NCBI RefSeq assembly: GCF_001766235.1
Contig: NZ_CP015164.1
Coordinates: 496,001 to 560,000, forward strand
Direction of reading: 5' to 3'
Length of the DNA stretch: 64,000 nucleotides
DNA from: Acetobacter ascendens
GTDB lineage: Bacteria; Pseudomonadota; Alphaproteobacteria; Acetobacterales; Acetobacteraceae
The notes under the pieces are model-generated. The model was not told where the DNA came from. It searched no databases and saw only the letters and a list, made by a program, of their open reading frames with translations. This document shows, piece after piece, positions 53,438 to 61,815 of this stretch. The translations under genes and the position numbers were made by a program. Position 1 is the stretch's first letter. The number at the start of each line of letters is the position of its first letter.

Positions 53438-54198
53438 GGGATAAAGTTTCGTTTTCAACAAAATGGGCGTTAGGTCTTGTTGGGCTTATCGTCTTTTTTG
53501 GAGGGTGGGAGACAGCAGTCCGAACAGGGTTGCTGCCTTCTGGTATGGTGCCTGCTCCCAGTTCACTTGAGCCAGCCTGGCTGGATGAAGTGCGCGGAGG
53601 CTTTTGGCAACAGGCCATTCTAGACAGTCTGCATCATTATCTGTTGGGCCTGCTTATTGGTTCCGTGCTGGGGGCTGGTTTAGGTATTCTGTGCGGAATG
53701 CTGGCTGTTGTGGATGGTTTACTGGAAGGTATTGTCCGGCTGCTGCGCCCCGTGCCGGGTTTGGCGTGGGTGCCTTTTGCCATTTTATGGTTTGGTCTGA
53801 ACACATCAGGCGCCACTTTTGTCATCGCCATTTCGGTCTTCTGGATCAACTTTTACGCGGCTCATAGCGCAGTGCGCGGGGTGGACCCAGAGCTGTATGA
53901 ACTGGCTGCCGCTTTTGGGCATGGCAGCTTTTTTGGCCGCTTGTTCAAAGTGGTGCTGCCTGCGGCCTCTCCCGGCCTTATGTCTGGCCTACGCACAGGC
54001 TTGGGGCAGGGCTGGATGTCTGTTGTGGCGGCGGAGCTGTTTGGTGTTCCCGGTATTGGTGCGCGAATGATGCAGGCCTCCAGCTTGCTGGCAACCGATG
54101 TTGTGGTTGTTTACATGCTCACCATGGCCCTGCTTTATGCGGTAACTGATTTTCTGTTCGGGTTTGTAAGAAAGCGCGTGCTGAGGTGGCAACCATGA
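53434..54198 (+). CDS. ABC transporter permease (SsuC/TauC-like)
   Basis: The inner-membrane permease has about 254 residues with six predicted helices (WALGLVGLIVFFGGW first) and the EAA loop ELAAAFGHGSFFGRLFKVVL that contacts the ATPase. The start is GTG 53434 in a GTGA overlap with the binding-protein stop; GTG 53416 in frame is the alternative. It ends in an ATGA overlap with the ATPase. Confidence 0.85.
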   Translation: MRDKVSFSTKWALGLVGLIVFFGGWETAVRTGLLPSGMVPAPSSLEPAWLDEVRGGFWQQAILDSLHHYLLGLLIGSVLGAGLGILCGMLAVVDGLLEGIVRLLRPVPGLAWVPFAILWFGLNTSGATFVIAISVFWINFYAAHSAVRGVDPELYELAAAFGHGSFFGRLFKVVLPAASPGLMSGLRTGLGQGWMSVVAAELFGVPGIGARMMQASSLLATDVVVVYMLTMALLYAVTDFLFGFVRKRVLRWQP

Positions 54199-55004
54199 GC
54201 GAAAAACATAGTGTTGCCAGCTTGGATAATGTCGGCCTCTCGCATGATGGCGGGGCTAATTTTGTACTGCGCAATGTCAGCCTGACATTGGAGCAGGGCG
54301 AATTTGTTGCGCTTTTAGGCCCATCTGGTGTGGGTAAATCCACATTGTTGCGCGTGTTTATGGGGCTGATGCAGCCTACGGAAGGCACAGTAGGCGGTTC
54401 GGCCTGCACAACAAATGCAGAAGAAACAGGCACCAAACGGCGCCGGCGTGCCTTGGTGTTTCAGGATGCGCGGCTTATGCCGTGGCGCTCTGTGCTGAAA
54501 AATGTTGAGTTCGGGCTGGAAGGCTTGGGCCTCACGCGTGAAGAAAAGCGTACCCGCGCTATGGATGCGCTCAAACTGGTGGGGCTGGAGGAAGCAGCAG
54601 ACCGGTGGCCACGCCGCATGTCCGGTGGTCAGCGCCAGCGTGTAGGAGTTGCCCGTGCTTTTACCGTAAACCCTGATCTGCTGTTGATGGATGAGCCCTT
54701 TGGCGCGCTAGACCCCATTACACGTAGCAGCCTGCAAGAAGAACTCCAGCGTATCTGGATGCAAACACATAAAACCGTGCTGTTTGTAACGCATGATATT
54801 GAGGAAGCCTTGCGCCTTGCCACACGCGTGGTGGTGCTGGCAGGTGGCCCACCAGCAGGCATTACGGGGGAAATTGCCATTACAATGGATGAAAGAAACC
54901 CCGAAAGCACAGCTTTCAGAACATATGCTGCCCGTTTACGCGCCATGATTGCAGGGGAAAAAGACCCCGGTGGCGCTCCGTACTGGCGTTCTGCTGAAAT
55001 TTAG
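54195..55004 (+). CDS. ABC transporter ATP-binding protein (SsuB/TauB-like)
   Basis: The ATPase has 269 residues with Walker A GPSGVGKST, the signature MSGGQRQRVGVARAF, Walker B LLLMDEPFGALD and the switch His in FVTHDIEEAL. All catalytic motifs are intact. ATG 54195 overlaps the permease stop by four bases. With the two preceding genes it forms a complete importer. Confidence 0.9.
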   Translation: MSEKHSVASLDNVGLSHDGGANFVLRNVSLTLEQGEFVALLGPSGVGKSTLLRVFMGLMQPTEGTVGGSACTTNAEETGTKRRRRALVFQDARLMPWRSVLKNVEFGLEGLGLTREEKRTRAMDALKLVGLEEAADRWPRRMSGGQRQRVGVARAFTVNPDLLLMDEPFGALDPITRSSLQEELQRIWMQTHKTVLFVTHDIEEALRLATRVVVLAGGPPAGITGEIAITMDERNPESTAFRTYAARLRAMIAGEKDPGGAPYWRSAEI

Positions 55005-55087
55005 TTGAAAAGCATATAAATAAACATAACACGGCATCCTTTGCGGGGTGTCGTGCGTTCACATGCAACAAAACGGGGAGACATCGC

Positions 55088-55321
55088 ATGAGCGATGACA
55101 ACACAAAGGATTACGCGCTGGAAGAAGGCATTGGCCGTGTTCAGGATGGTGCGGAAGGCTTGTTCAGCCAACTCCCCAGTTATGATGAAATGAACCCAGG
55201 CAAGCGTTGTGCTGCAACAGAAGCAGTGAAAGATGTGGTGATTGACCGGCCATTCCTGATCCTGCCGGTTGTGGGGATTTTCAGTTTTATTGTTGGTGGC
55301 CTGCTGCGTCGGCGACGTTGA
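55088..55321 (+). CDS. Small DUF883-like membrane protein
   Basis: The 77-residue product has a charged, Asp/Glu-rich N-terminus and a C-terminal membrane helix (FLILPVVGIFSFIVGGLL) capped by RRRR, the layout of DUF883/ElaB-YqjD proteins that tether to the inner membrane and, in E. coli, associate with ribosomes in stationary phase. GGGGAG precedes the ATG. Homology is by layout only. It is followed by another small membrane-protein gene. Confidence 0.6.
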   Translation: MSDDNTKDYALEEGIGRVQDGAEGLFSQLPSYDEMNPGKRCAATEAVKDVVIDRPFLILPVVGIFSFIVGGLLRRRR

Positions 55322-55384
55322 GGTTTTTGATAGACGTCTTTCAGTCAGAAAAACTCTGCCTGAAAGTATGAAGGAGATGATTAC

Positions 55385-55561
55385 ATGCTGAAGCTGGCAC
55401 TGTTTTTTCTGGTTATTTCCCTTATTGCGGGGCTGTTCGGTTTTGGCGGCATTTCCACCGCAGCCGCAGGAATGGCAAAAATCCTGTTCTTTATTGCAAT
55501 TATTCTTTTTGTTGTTTTTCTGGTGGTGGCCTTGCTGGCTGGGCGCGCCATTACAAAATAA
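55385..55561 (+). CDS. DUF1328 small membrane protein (YtjA-like)
   Basis: The frame encodes 58 residues with AAGGAG eight bases before ATG 55385. It has two membrane helices ([19 protein letters not shown] and [20 protein letters not shown]) around [11 protein letters not shown], the DUF1328 pattern. These proteins are common in Proteobacteria and often stress-induced; the function is unknown. The IS element is inserted 23 bases after the stop. Confidence 0.75.
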   Translation: MLKLALFFLVISLIAGLFGFGGISTAAAGMAKILFFIAIILFVVFLVVALLAGRAITK

Positions 55562-55584
55562 CAGGTTCTGAATAACCAGAACAT

Positions 55585-56875
55585 GGAGGGTTCTAAAAAC
55601 CCCCTGGTTTTGAGGTCTTCTGTATGATTCTATTTCTTCTGCGTTGATTGAGGGAATGGCGATATGAAGCAGTCTGGTTTCTTTGATGTTGAAGAGCGTC
55701 TTGCCCGGCTGAGTGGGCTTGGCGATCAGCTCGAAGCGTTTTCCCGGACTGTGGATTTTGAAGCGTTCCGTCCTGATCTGGACAAGGCCCTGGCGTATTC
55801 CGATGGAAGCAAGGGCGGACGACCGCCATTTGATCCTGTGCTGATGTTCAAGATCCTGGTGATCCAGACGCTCAACAATTTGTCTGATGAGCGGACGGAA
55901 TATCTGATCAACGATCGCCTCTCCTTTATGCGTTTCCTTGGGCTGGGACTTTCAGATCGGGTGCCGGATGCCAAAACGGTCTGGCTGTGTCAAAAGCGTT
56001 TGACACAGGCGGGTGCCATTGAAAGGCTGTTTGACCGCTTTGATGCGACCCTGCGTAACGCCGGGTATTTGCCGATGTCAGGCCAGATCCTGGATGCCAC
56101 GCTGGTAGCGGCTCCGAAGCAGCGGAACACCAATGCAGAGAAAGCGGATCTGCGAGCAGGCCGTATTCCTGAAGACTGGCAGGACAAACCCGCAAAGCTG
56201 TCGCACAAGGATCGTCATGCGCGCTGGACACTGAAGTTCACGAAGGCGAAGCGGCAGGATGATGGAACCATGCCATCCAGCGATCTCGCCATCCCGTTCT
56301 TTGGCTATAAATCGCATGTTTCCATCGATCGGAAATACCGGTTCATCCGCAAATGGAAAACAACGCATGCCGCTGCCAGTGATGGCGCGCGATTGAGAGA
56401 GGGGCTTCTGGATAAAACCAATACGGCCTCAAGTGTCTGGGCCGACACGGCCTATCGCTCAAAAGACAACGAAGACTTCATGGAAAAGCAGGGCTTTGTC
56501 TCCAAGGTTCATCGCAAAAAGCCGCATCTCAAGCCTATGCCCCGGCATATCCAGAAATCAAATGCTGGAAAGTCGGTCATCCGCTCGCGTGTCGAGCATG
56601 TCTTTGCCGATCAGAAGTCACAGACGGGGCTGTTTGTCCGGACTGTCGGTATCAGTCGAGCCACCATGAGGATCGGGCTCGCCAATATCGTCTACAATAT
56701 GCGCCGCCTCCTCTTCCTCGAAAGATTGAACGCGAGCGCATAGCCATCCAGCGAGAGACAACTCCCAATCTGCTCAAAACGCAGACTGGACGCCATCGCA
56801 AAAACCGTCAATCAAATCGCCAAAACCCAGAAATTACCGGCCAAGCACATCAATCAAGGGTTCTTCGATCCCTCC
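55585..56875 (+). mobile_element. IS5-family insertion sequence, apparently complete
   Basis: The element is 1291 bases long. Its ends are imperfect inverted repeats: the left begins GGAGGGTTCTAAAAACCC and the right, read inwards, GGAGGGATCGAAGAACCC (15 of 18 match). The same four bases ACAT flank both sides (55581-55584 and 56876-56879), as expected for the target duplication of IS5-family transposition. It carries one intact transposase gene. It landed between the DUF1328 gene and a bidirectional terminator and breaks no gene. Confidence 0.9.
55664..56743 (+). CDS. IS5-family transposase
   Basis: The 359-residue DDE transposase begins with a DUF772-like domain (GGRPPFDPVLMFKILVIQTL). The catalytic residues lie in QILDATLVAAPKQ (first Asp), SVWADTAYRSK (second Asp) and RSRVEHVFADQKSQTG (Glu), with the spacing usual for the IS5 group. 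GAGGGA precedes the ATG. The frame is intact, so the element may be active. I did not assign it to a named IS. Confidence 0.93.
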   Translation: MKQSGFFDVEERLARLSGLGDQLEAFSRTVDFEAFRPDLDKALAYSDGSKGGRPPFDPVLMFKILVIQTLNNLSDERTEYLINDRLSFMRFLGLGLSDRVPDAKTVWLCQKRLTQAGAIERLFDRFDATLRNAGYLPMSGQILDATLVAAPKQRNTNAEKADLRAGRIPEDWQDKPAKLSHKDRHARWTLKFTKAKRQDDGTMPSSDLAIPFFGYKSHVSIDRKYRFIRKWKTTHAAASDGARLREGLLDKTNTASSVWADTAYRSKDNEDFMEKQGFVSKVHRKKPHLKPMPRHIQKSNAGKSVIRSRVEHVFADQKSQTGLFVRTVGISRATMRIGLANIVYNMRRLLFLERLNASA

Positions 56876-56880
56876 ACATG

Positions 56881-56914
56881 AAAAACCCCCGGTCTGCAAA
56901 GGCCGGGGGTTTTT
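56881..56914. terminator. Bidirectional intrinsic terminator
   Basis: A perfect twelve-base stem (AAAAACCCCCGG with CCGGGGGTTTTT) and a ten-base loop lie between the IS element and the minus-strand efflux operon. Both strands carry the needed T-tract. Before the IS insertion it would have closed the DUF1328 transcript as well. Confidence 0.88.
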
Positions 56915-56941
56915 GTTTGTGTAGCCGAAATGCGGCAAACC

Positions 56942-58507
56942 CTAGTTTTTGTCCTTCTGAATAAAGGAAGGCAGAAGGGGGTTGTCTGTCTGCATGGAAT
57001 CTTTGCTAGGCAGGGAGGAAGCATCCCATCCACCGCCAAGAGCCTCAATCAGCGTGACGGAATCCAGAATGCGGCTTTGCTGAATTTGCAGCGCCGTTTC
57101 TGCGTTGGAAAGAGCTGTTACTTCCGCCGTAATCACCGTGGTGTAAATCTGGGTGCCAGCCATGTACTGGTTGAAGGAAATCTGCACAGCCTTGTTGGCT
57201 GCTTCTACAGCAACGGCCTGCTGGTCTGCCTGATCTGCCAGCACGCGCAGGTTGGCAAGCTGATCTTCCACCTGTTGCAGGGCGGTTAGTACGGTCTGGC
57301 GGTAGGCAGCCACGTAGTAATTGTAATTGGTGTTGGCTTCACGCACGGCAGCGGTACGTGCACCACCTTCAAACAAGGTTTCCGTGGCGGAAGCGCCCAA
57401 GGCCCAAATACGGTTGGCTACCTGCACCAGCGCCCCTACCGGGTCACCACTGTAGGAGTAGCTGGCCGTTAGTTTTACGTCTGGGTAAAAGGCTGCAAGT
57501 GCTGCGCCAATCTGGGCGTTATATTCTTCCATCCTACGTTCTGCGGCAGAAACATCTGGCCTACGTTGCAGAAGCTCTGAGGGCACAGCAACGGGAATAG
57601 CCGGAATATCGCGCGTGAGTGCACCATGTGGGATGGAAAGATCTGCCGGAGATTTGCCCATCAGAATGGCAATGGCGTGTTCATATCCTGCGCGGGCGGC
57701 ATCTGTTGCGGTGGCTTGAGCACGAGTTTGTTCAAGCTGCGTTTTGGCCTGCATTAGGGTGGTGGGGTCAGCCGTGCCCGCATCATACTGGTTTTTGGTA
57801 ATCTGGTAGGAGCGCTCGTAAAAATCTACGTTTTTTTGCAGCAGATCGTGCAAGCTGTCCTGATACCGCAGGTTAAAATAGGCTGTTGCCAACTGTGCCT
57901 GATAGGAGAGTTTGGCATTGGCCAAATCAGCCGCAGAAGCCTGAGCCTCTGTGACCTGAGCCTGAATCTGGCGGCGGATATTGCCCCACAAATCCAGATC
58001 CCACGAGGCTGAAGCCCCCATTGCATAGGTGTTTTCAGTGGTGTTGGAGGCAACGGATGACGTTGTATCTCCGTAATTGATGATCGTGCCCGATGAGCGA
58101 GAGCCACGGCCAGAACTCTGACGGTTGAAGGAGAGGGCACCGCTTAACGTAGGATATAGTTCTGCCCGTATGGCGTTAATAGCAGCGCGGGCATTGCGGT
58201 ATCTGGCCTCATACTGCGCCACGTTCTGGTTGTTGATTTCAACCTGAGATTCAAGCTGGTTCAACAGCGGGTCATTATACAACGTCCACCACGCGCCTTT
58301 GGGAATGGCGGCCAAGCTGGGTTGCGCATAGTTCCAGCCAGCAGCAGGCCGAAGCTCCTTAAACTGCGGAGAGATAATGGCCGAAGGGCGTTTGTAATTG
58401 GGGCCAACCATGCAGCCCATAAGCGCCAGTGGTGCCATAAGGCTGGCAGCGCGGCGGGACAGTTTTTTGTGTTTGAGCATCATGCTGGAAAAAGAAGGCG
58501 AAACCAT
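56942..58507 (-). CDS. NodT-family RND outer-membrane lipoprotein
   Basis: The 521-residue outer-membrane channel has a lipoprotein signal with lipobox LMGC, the family motifs GAWWTLYNDPLLNQLESQVE and LLQRRPDVSAAERRMEEYNA, and two efflux repeats. It is the last gene of the minus-strand operon; its ATG shares one base with the permease stop. It is a second NodT protein in the window, distinct from the one at 22733-24343. Confidence 0.9.
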   Translation of the reverse strand: MVSPSFSSMMLKHKKLSRRAASLMAPLALMGCMVGPNYKRPSAIISPQFKELRPAAGWNYAQPSLAAIPKGAWWTLYNDPLLNQLESQVEINNQNVAQYEARYRNARAAINAIRAELYPTLSGALSFNRQSSGRGSRSSGTIINYGDTTSSVASNTTENTYAMGASASWDLDLWGNIRRQIQAQVTEAQASAADLANAKLSYQAQLATAYFNLRYQDSLHDLLQKNVDFYERSYQITKNQYDAGTADPTTLMQAKTQLEQTRAQATATDAARAGYEHAIAILMGKSPADLSIPHGALTRDIPAIPVAVPSELLQRRPDVSAAERRMEEYNAQIGAALAAFYPDVKLTASYSYSGDPVGALVQVANRIWALGASATETLFEGGARTAAVREANTNYNYYVAAYRQTVLTALQQVEDQLANLRVLADQADQQAVAVEAANKAVQISFNQYMAGTQIYTTVITAEVTALSNAETALQIQQSRILDSVTLIEALGGGWDASSLPSKDSMQTDNPLLPSFIQKDKN

Positions 58508-61500
58508 CAGCTATCCTGCCGGGAGGTGCGAGAAAAGAAAGAGCGCAGGCGTATTTTCTGAACGTGCAGTCGCCACGTATCAAGCGTAAGATAAATAACA
58601 GGGGTGGTGTAAAGCGTAAGTGCCTGACTGACGAGCAACCCACCCACAATGGCAATGCCCAACGGGTGGCGCAGTTCTGCCCCATAGCCATTGGTGATCA
58701 TCAGCGGGGCTGCCCCCAGTGCTGCGGCAGCGGATGTCATGATAATGGGGCGGAAGCGGAGCAGGCAGGCAGTACGAATGGCCTCAAGTGAAGACATGCC
58801 ATGTTCACGTTCTGCCACAAGGGCAAAGTCCACCAACATGATGGCGTTTTTCTTCACAATGCCAATCAGTAAAATCACCCCGATCATGGCAATAAGCGAG
58901 AACTCTTCACCAGCCAGTTGCAGCGCCAGCAGCGCCCCAACACCCGCAGAAGGCAGAGTGGAAAGAATGGTGAGCGGGTGCAGGTAGCTTTCGTACAGAA
59001 TACCCAGAACAATATACACGGCGCATAGAGCTGCCAGGATCAGCAGGGGCTCATCATTCACGGCCTTCTGGAACTGTGCGGCATTTCCCGCAAAGCTGCC
59101 GTGGATGGTAGAGGGCATGTGCAACGTAACCTGAGCAGCATTGATAATCTGTGTTGCCGTACTGAGCGAAACCCCCTTGGCCAGATTGAAGGAGATAGTG
59201 GAAGCCACTGCCATACCCTGATGGTTGACCGAAAGGGGGGTGCGTGTCTGCACAATCTGTGAAACCAGCGTAAGTGGCACCATGCTTTCAGAAGAGGTGC
59301 TGACGGCGGAACCGCTGGAAGCCCCGGCACCACCAGCCAGTGCGTTGGCAATCTGGTTTTTGAAGGATTCCGAACTCAGGGAGGATTCCGAGCTACTGCC
59401 TGCGGCATCCAGCCCGCTGGTGTTGCGCACACGTATGGTGTTGGATTGTGTGCCACCACCTGCTGTGCCACCAGCCACACTGACCCACACCTGCATCAGG
59501 CTATGGGGGTTAGACCACAGCACCGGATCAGCTTCCATGACTACGCGATACTGATTGAGCCTGTTGTAGATAACTGAGGCCGCGCGTTGCCCGAAGGCAT
59601 CATACAGCGTGTTGGAAAGCAGCTGAGGCGTGATGCTGACACGTGCGGAGGTATCGCGGTCTATATCCACGCTCATGGCAGAACCACCCTGCTGCACGTC
59701 GGATGAAAGATCGGTCAGTTCCGAGTGGTGGCGCAGTTCACTTTGGAGTTTATCTGTCCATGTATAAAGCTCGGATGCGTTTTCACCCTCCAATGTATAT
59801 TGGTAGGACGCATTGCTCTGCCGGGCACCCGCACGTACGGCACCGGGTTCCATCAGGTAGAAATCAGCCCCCACCAGTTTGCTCAACCGCTTGCTGATAC
59901 GGTTGATAAGGTCTGTTGGCGTATCCGAACGCTTGCTTTTGTCCTGTAACTGCAGGAACAGATTGGCTTGGTTGGAGGAACCGCGCCCACCGATAAAGGA
60001 GGAAACACTTTGCACCTCCGGTTCCGCCAGAATGGCCTTTTGCACATCAGCCAGCTTTTTGCTGAGTGCGCCAAAAGAGATGGACTGATCCCCCCGCAAA
60101 TGTCCCATCAACAGGCCCGTATCTTCCACCGGGAAGAAGCCTTTGGGCATGAGAATAAACAGTGCAACAATCAGTGCCAGCGTAAAGGGCAGGCTTAGCA
60201 ACACCAGCTTGCTATGCCGCAGCGCCACATCTAGCGAATACGCATATCCAGCCTGAAGTTTATCCAACGCACGGGTAATACGTGCCGCCACGCGGGCAGA
60301 AAGCGGAGGACGCTCCTGTGTTTCAAGCGAAGATGCACGTGGGGCCAACAGGTAAGCGGCCATCATGGGCGTAAGGGTGAGAGACAACACCATGGAAATA
60401 ATGATGGTGATGCTGACCGTCATGGCGAATTCGTGGAATAACCGGCCCGCAAGACCACCCATCAGCAGAATGGGCAGAAAAACCGCAATAAGCGAAATGG
60501 AAATGGAGAAAACGGTAAAAGCCACCTCGCCACTGCCTTTTATGGCGGCATCACGCGGGGCAAGGCCTTGCTCTATGTAGCGGGCAATGTTTTCCACCAC
60601 CACAATGGCATCATCCACCACAAAGCCGGTAGAAACCGTAAGCGCCATAAGGGACATGTTGTCCAGCGAATAGCCAAACATTGCCATCACCCCAAAGGTG
60701 GCCACAATAGAAGCTGGCACCACAATGGCGGGAATAAGCGTCATTCTAACAGAGTGCAGGAACAGCAGCACCATCAGCACAACCAGCACCACGGAAATAA
60801 CCAGTGTAAACTGTGTATCTGCCAGAGAGGCACGAATGGTAAGGGAGCGATCCAGCCCTACATGCAAATCCACCCCACCGGGCAGGGCGGCCTTGAGCAT
60901 AGGCAACTTGGCGTTGATCTGATCCACCGTATGGATCACGTTGGCCCCAGCCTGTGGGAACACTATGGCAATAACTGAATCTTGGCCGTTGTAATACCCT
61001 GCGTTGCGTAGGTCTTCCACGCTGTCACGCACTTGGGCAATATCCGCCAGCCGCACGGGCCGACTATTGCGCCATGCAATAATCAGATCTCGATAATCCT
61101 GCGCTTTGCTGACCTGATCATTCGTATCCAGCGTAAAGCGCATGCCACCCTGATCAATAATACCTTTGGGGGTATGGGCATTGGCCGAGGCCAAGGCTGC
61201 GCGCACGTCTTCAAAGCTGATGCCATAGCGGTAAAGCGGCAGGGGGTTTATTTCCGCACGGATAGCCGGCAGCGCACTCCCGCTGATTTCTACCTGACCA
61301 ACCCCTGCTACGGAGGAAAGATGCTGCACCAACACGTTGGTGGCGTAATCATAAAGCTGCGGGCGCGTATGTGTATCTGATGTTAGGGTTAAAATCAGAA
61401 TGGGCGCGCCGTTGGGGTTGGCTTTACGGTACGTTGGGTTTTGCCGCAGGGAGGAAGGCATATCTGCATGGGCTGCCTGAAGGGCGGCTTCCACATCTCG

Positions 61501-61815
61501 CGCAGCGCCGTTGATATCGCGCGAGAGAGAAAATTGCAGCATGATGCGTGTGGTGTTTTGTGAGGATTGTGACGTCATTTCCGTCACATCCGCAATCTGA
61601 CCCAAATGCCGCTCAAGCGGGGCCGCCACAGAACTGGCAATTTCTTCCGGGCTACCACCGGCCTGTGTGGCCTGTACCATAATGACCGGAAAATCCACAT
61701 TCGGCAGGTCAGATACCGGCAGTGTCCGGTAGCCTAAAATGCCCCCCAGCAACATGGCCACCGTAAGCAGAATGGTGGCCACGGGCCGGTCAATAAACAG
61801 CCGGCTTATGCTCAT
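58507..61815 (-). CDS. MdtC-like RND efflux permease
   Basis: The 1102-residue pump begins MSISRLFIDRPVATILLTVA, the usual MdtB/MdtC-type start, with the proton-relay Asp pair in GFVVDDAIVVVENI and the late helices with LLIGIVKKNAIMLVDFALVA. It is longer than the usual 1025-1040 residues because of a Ser/Gly/Ala-rich insertion at about residues 790-845 that its upstream partner lacks. In MdtABC systems two different permeases form a heterotrimer; the pairing here suggests the same. It overlaps the upstream permease by ATGA. Confidence 0.9.
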   Translation of the reverse strand: MSISRLFIDRPVATILLTVAMLLGGILGYRTLPVSDLPNVDFPVIMVQATQAGGSPEEIASSVAAPLERHLGQIADVTEMTSQSSQNTTRIMLQFSLSRDINGAARDVEAALQAAHADMPSSLRQNPTYRKANPNGAPILILTLTSDTHTRPQLYDYATNVLVQHLSSVAGVGQVEISGSALPAIRAEINPLPLYRYGISFEDVRAALASANAHTPKGIIDQGGMRFTLDTNDQVSKAQDYRDLIIAWRNSRPVRLADIAQVRDSVEDLRNAGYYNGQDSVIAIVFPQAGANVIHTVDQINAKLPMLKAALPGGVDLHVGLDRSLTIRASLADTQFTLVISVVLVVLMVLLFLHSVRMTLIPAIVVPASIVATFGVMAMFGYSLDNMSLMALTVSTGFVVDDAIVVVENIARYIEQGLAPRDAAIKGSGEVAFTVFSISISLIAVFLPILLMGGLAGRLFHEFAMTVSITIIISMVLSLTLTPMMAAYLLAPRASSLETQERPPLSARVAARITRALDKLQAGYAYSLDVALRHSKLVLLSLPFTLALIVALFILMPKGFFPVEDTGLLMGHLRGDQSISFGALSKKLADVQKAILAEPEVQSVSSFIGGRGSSNQANLFLQLQDKSKRSDTPTDLINRISKRLSKLVGADFYLMEPGAVRAGARQSNASYQYTLEGENASELYTWTDKLQSELRHHSELTDLSSDVQQGGSAMSVDIDRDTSARVSITPQLLSNTLYDAFGQRAASVIYNRLNQYRVVMEADPVLWSNPHSLMQVWVSVAGGTAGGGTQSNTIRVRNTSGLDAAGSSSESSLSSESFKNQIANALAGGAGASSGSAVSTSSESMVPLTLVSQIVQTRTPLSVNHQGMAVASTISFNLAKGVSLSTATQIINAAQVTLHMPSTIHGSFAGNAAQFQKAVNDEPLLILAALCAVYIVLGILYESYLHPLTILSTLPSAGVGALLALQLAGEEFSLIAMIGVILLIGIVKKNAIMLVDFALVAEREHGMSSLEAIRTACLLRFRPIIMTSAAAALGAAPLMITNGYGAELRHPLGIAIVGGLLVSQALTLYTTPVIYLTLDTWRLHVQKIRLRSFFSRTSRQDS

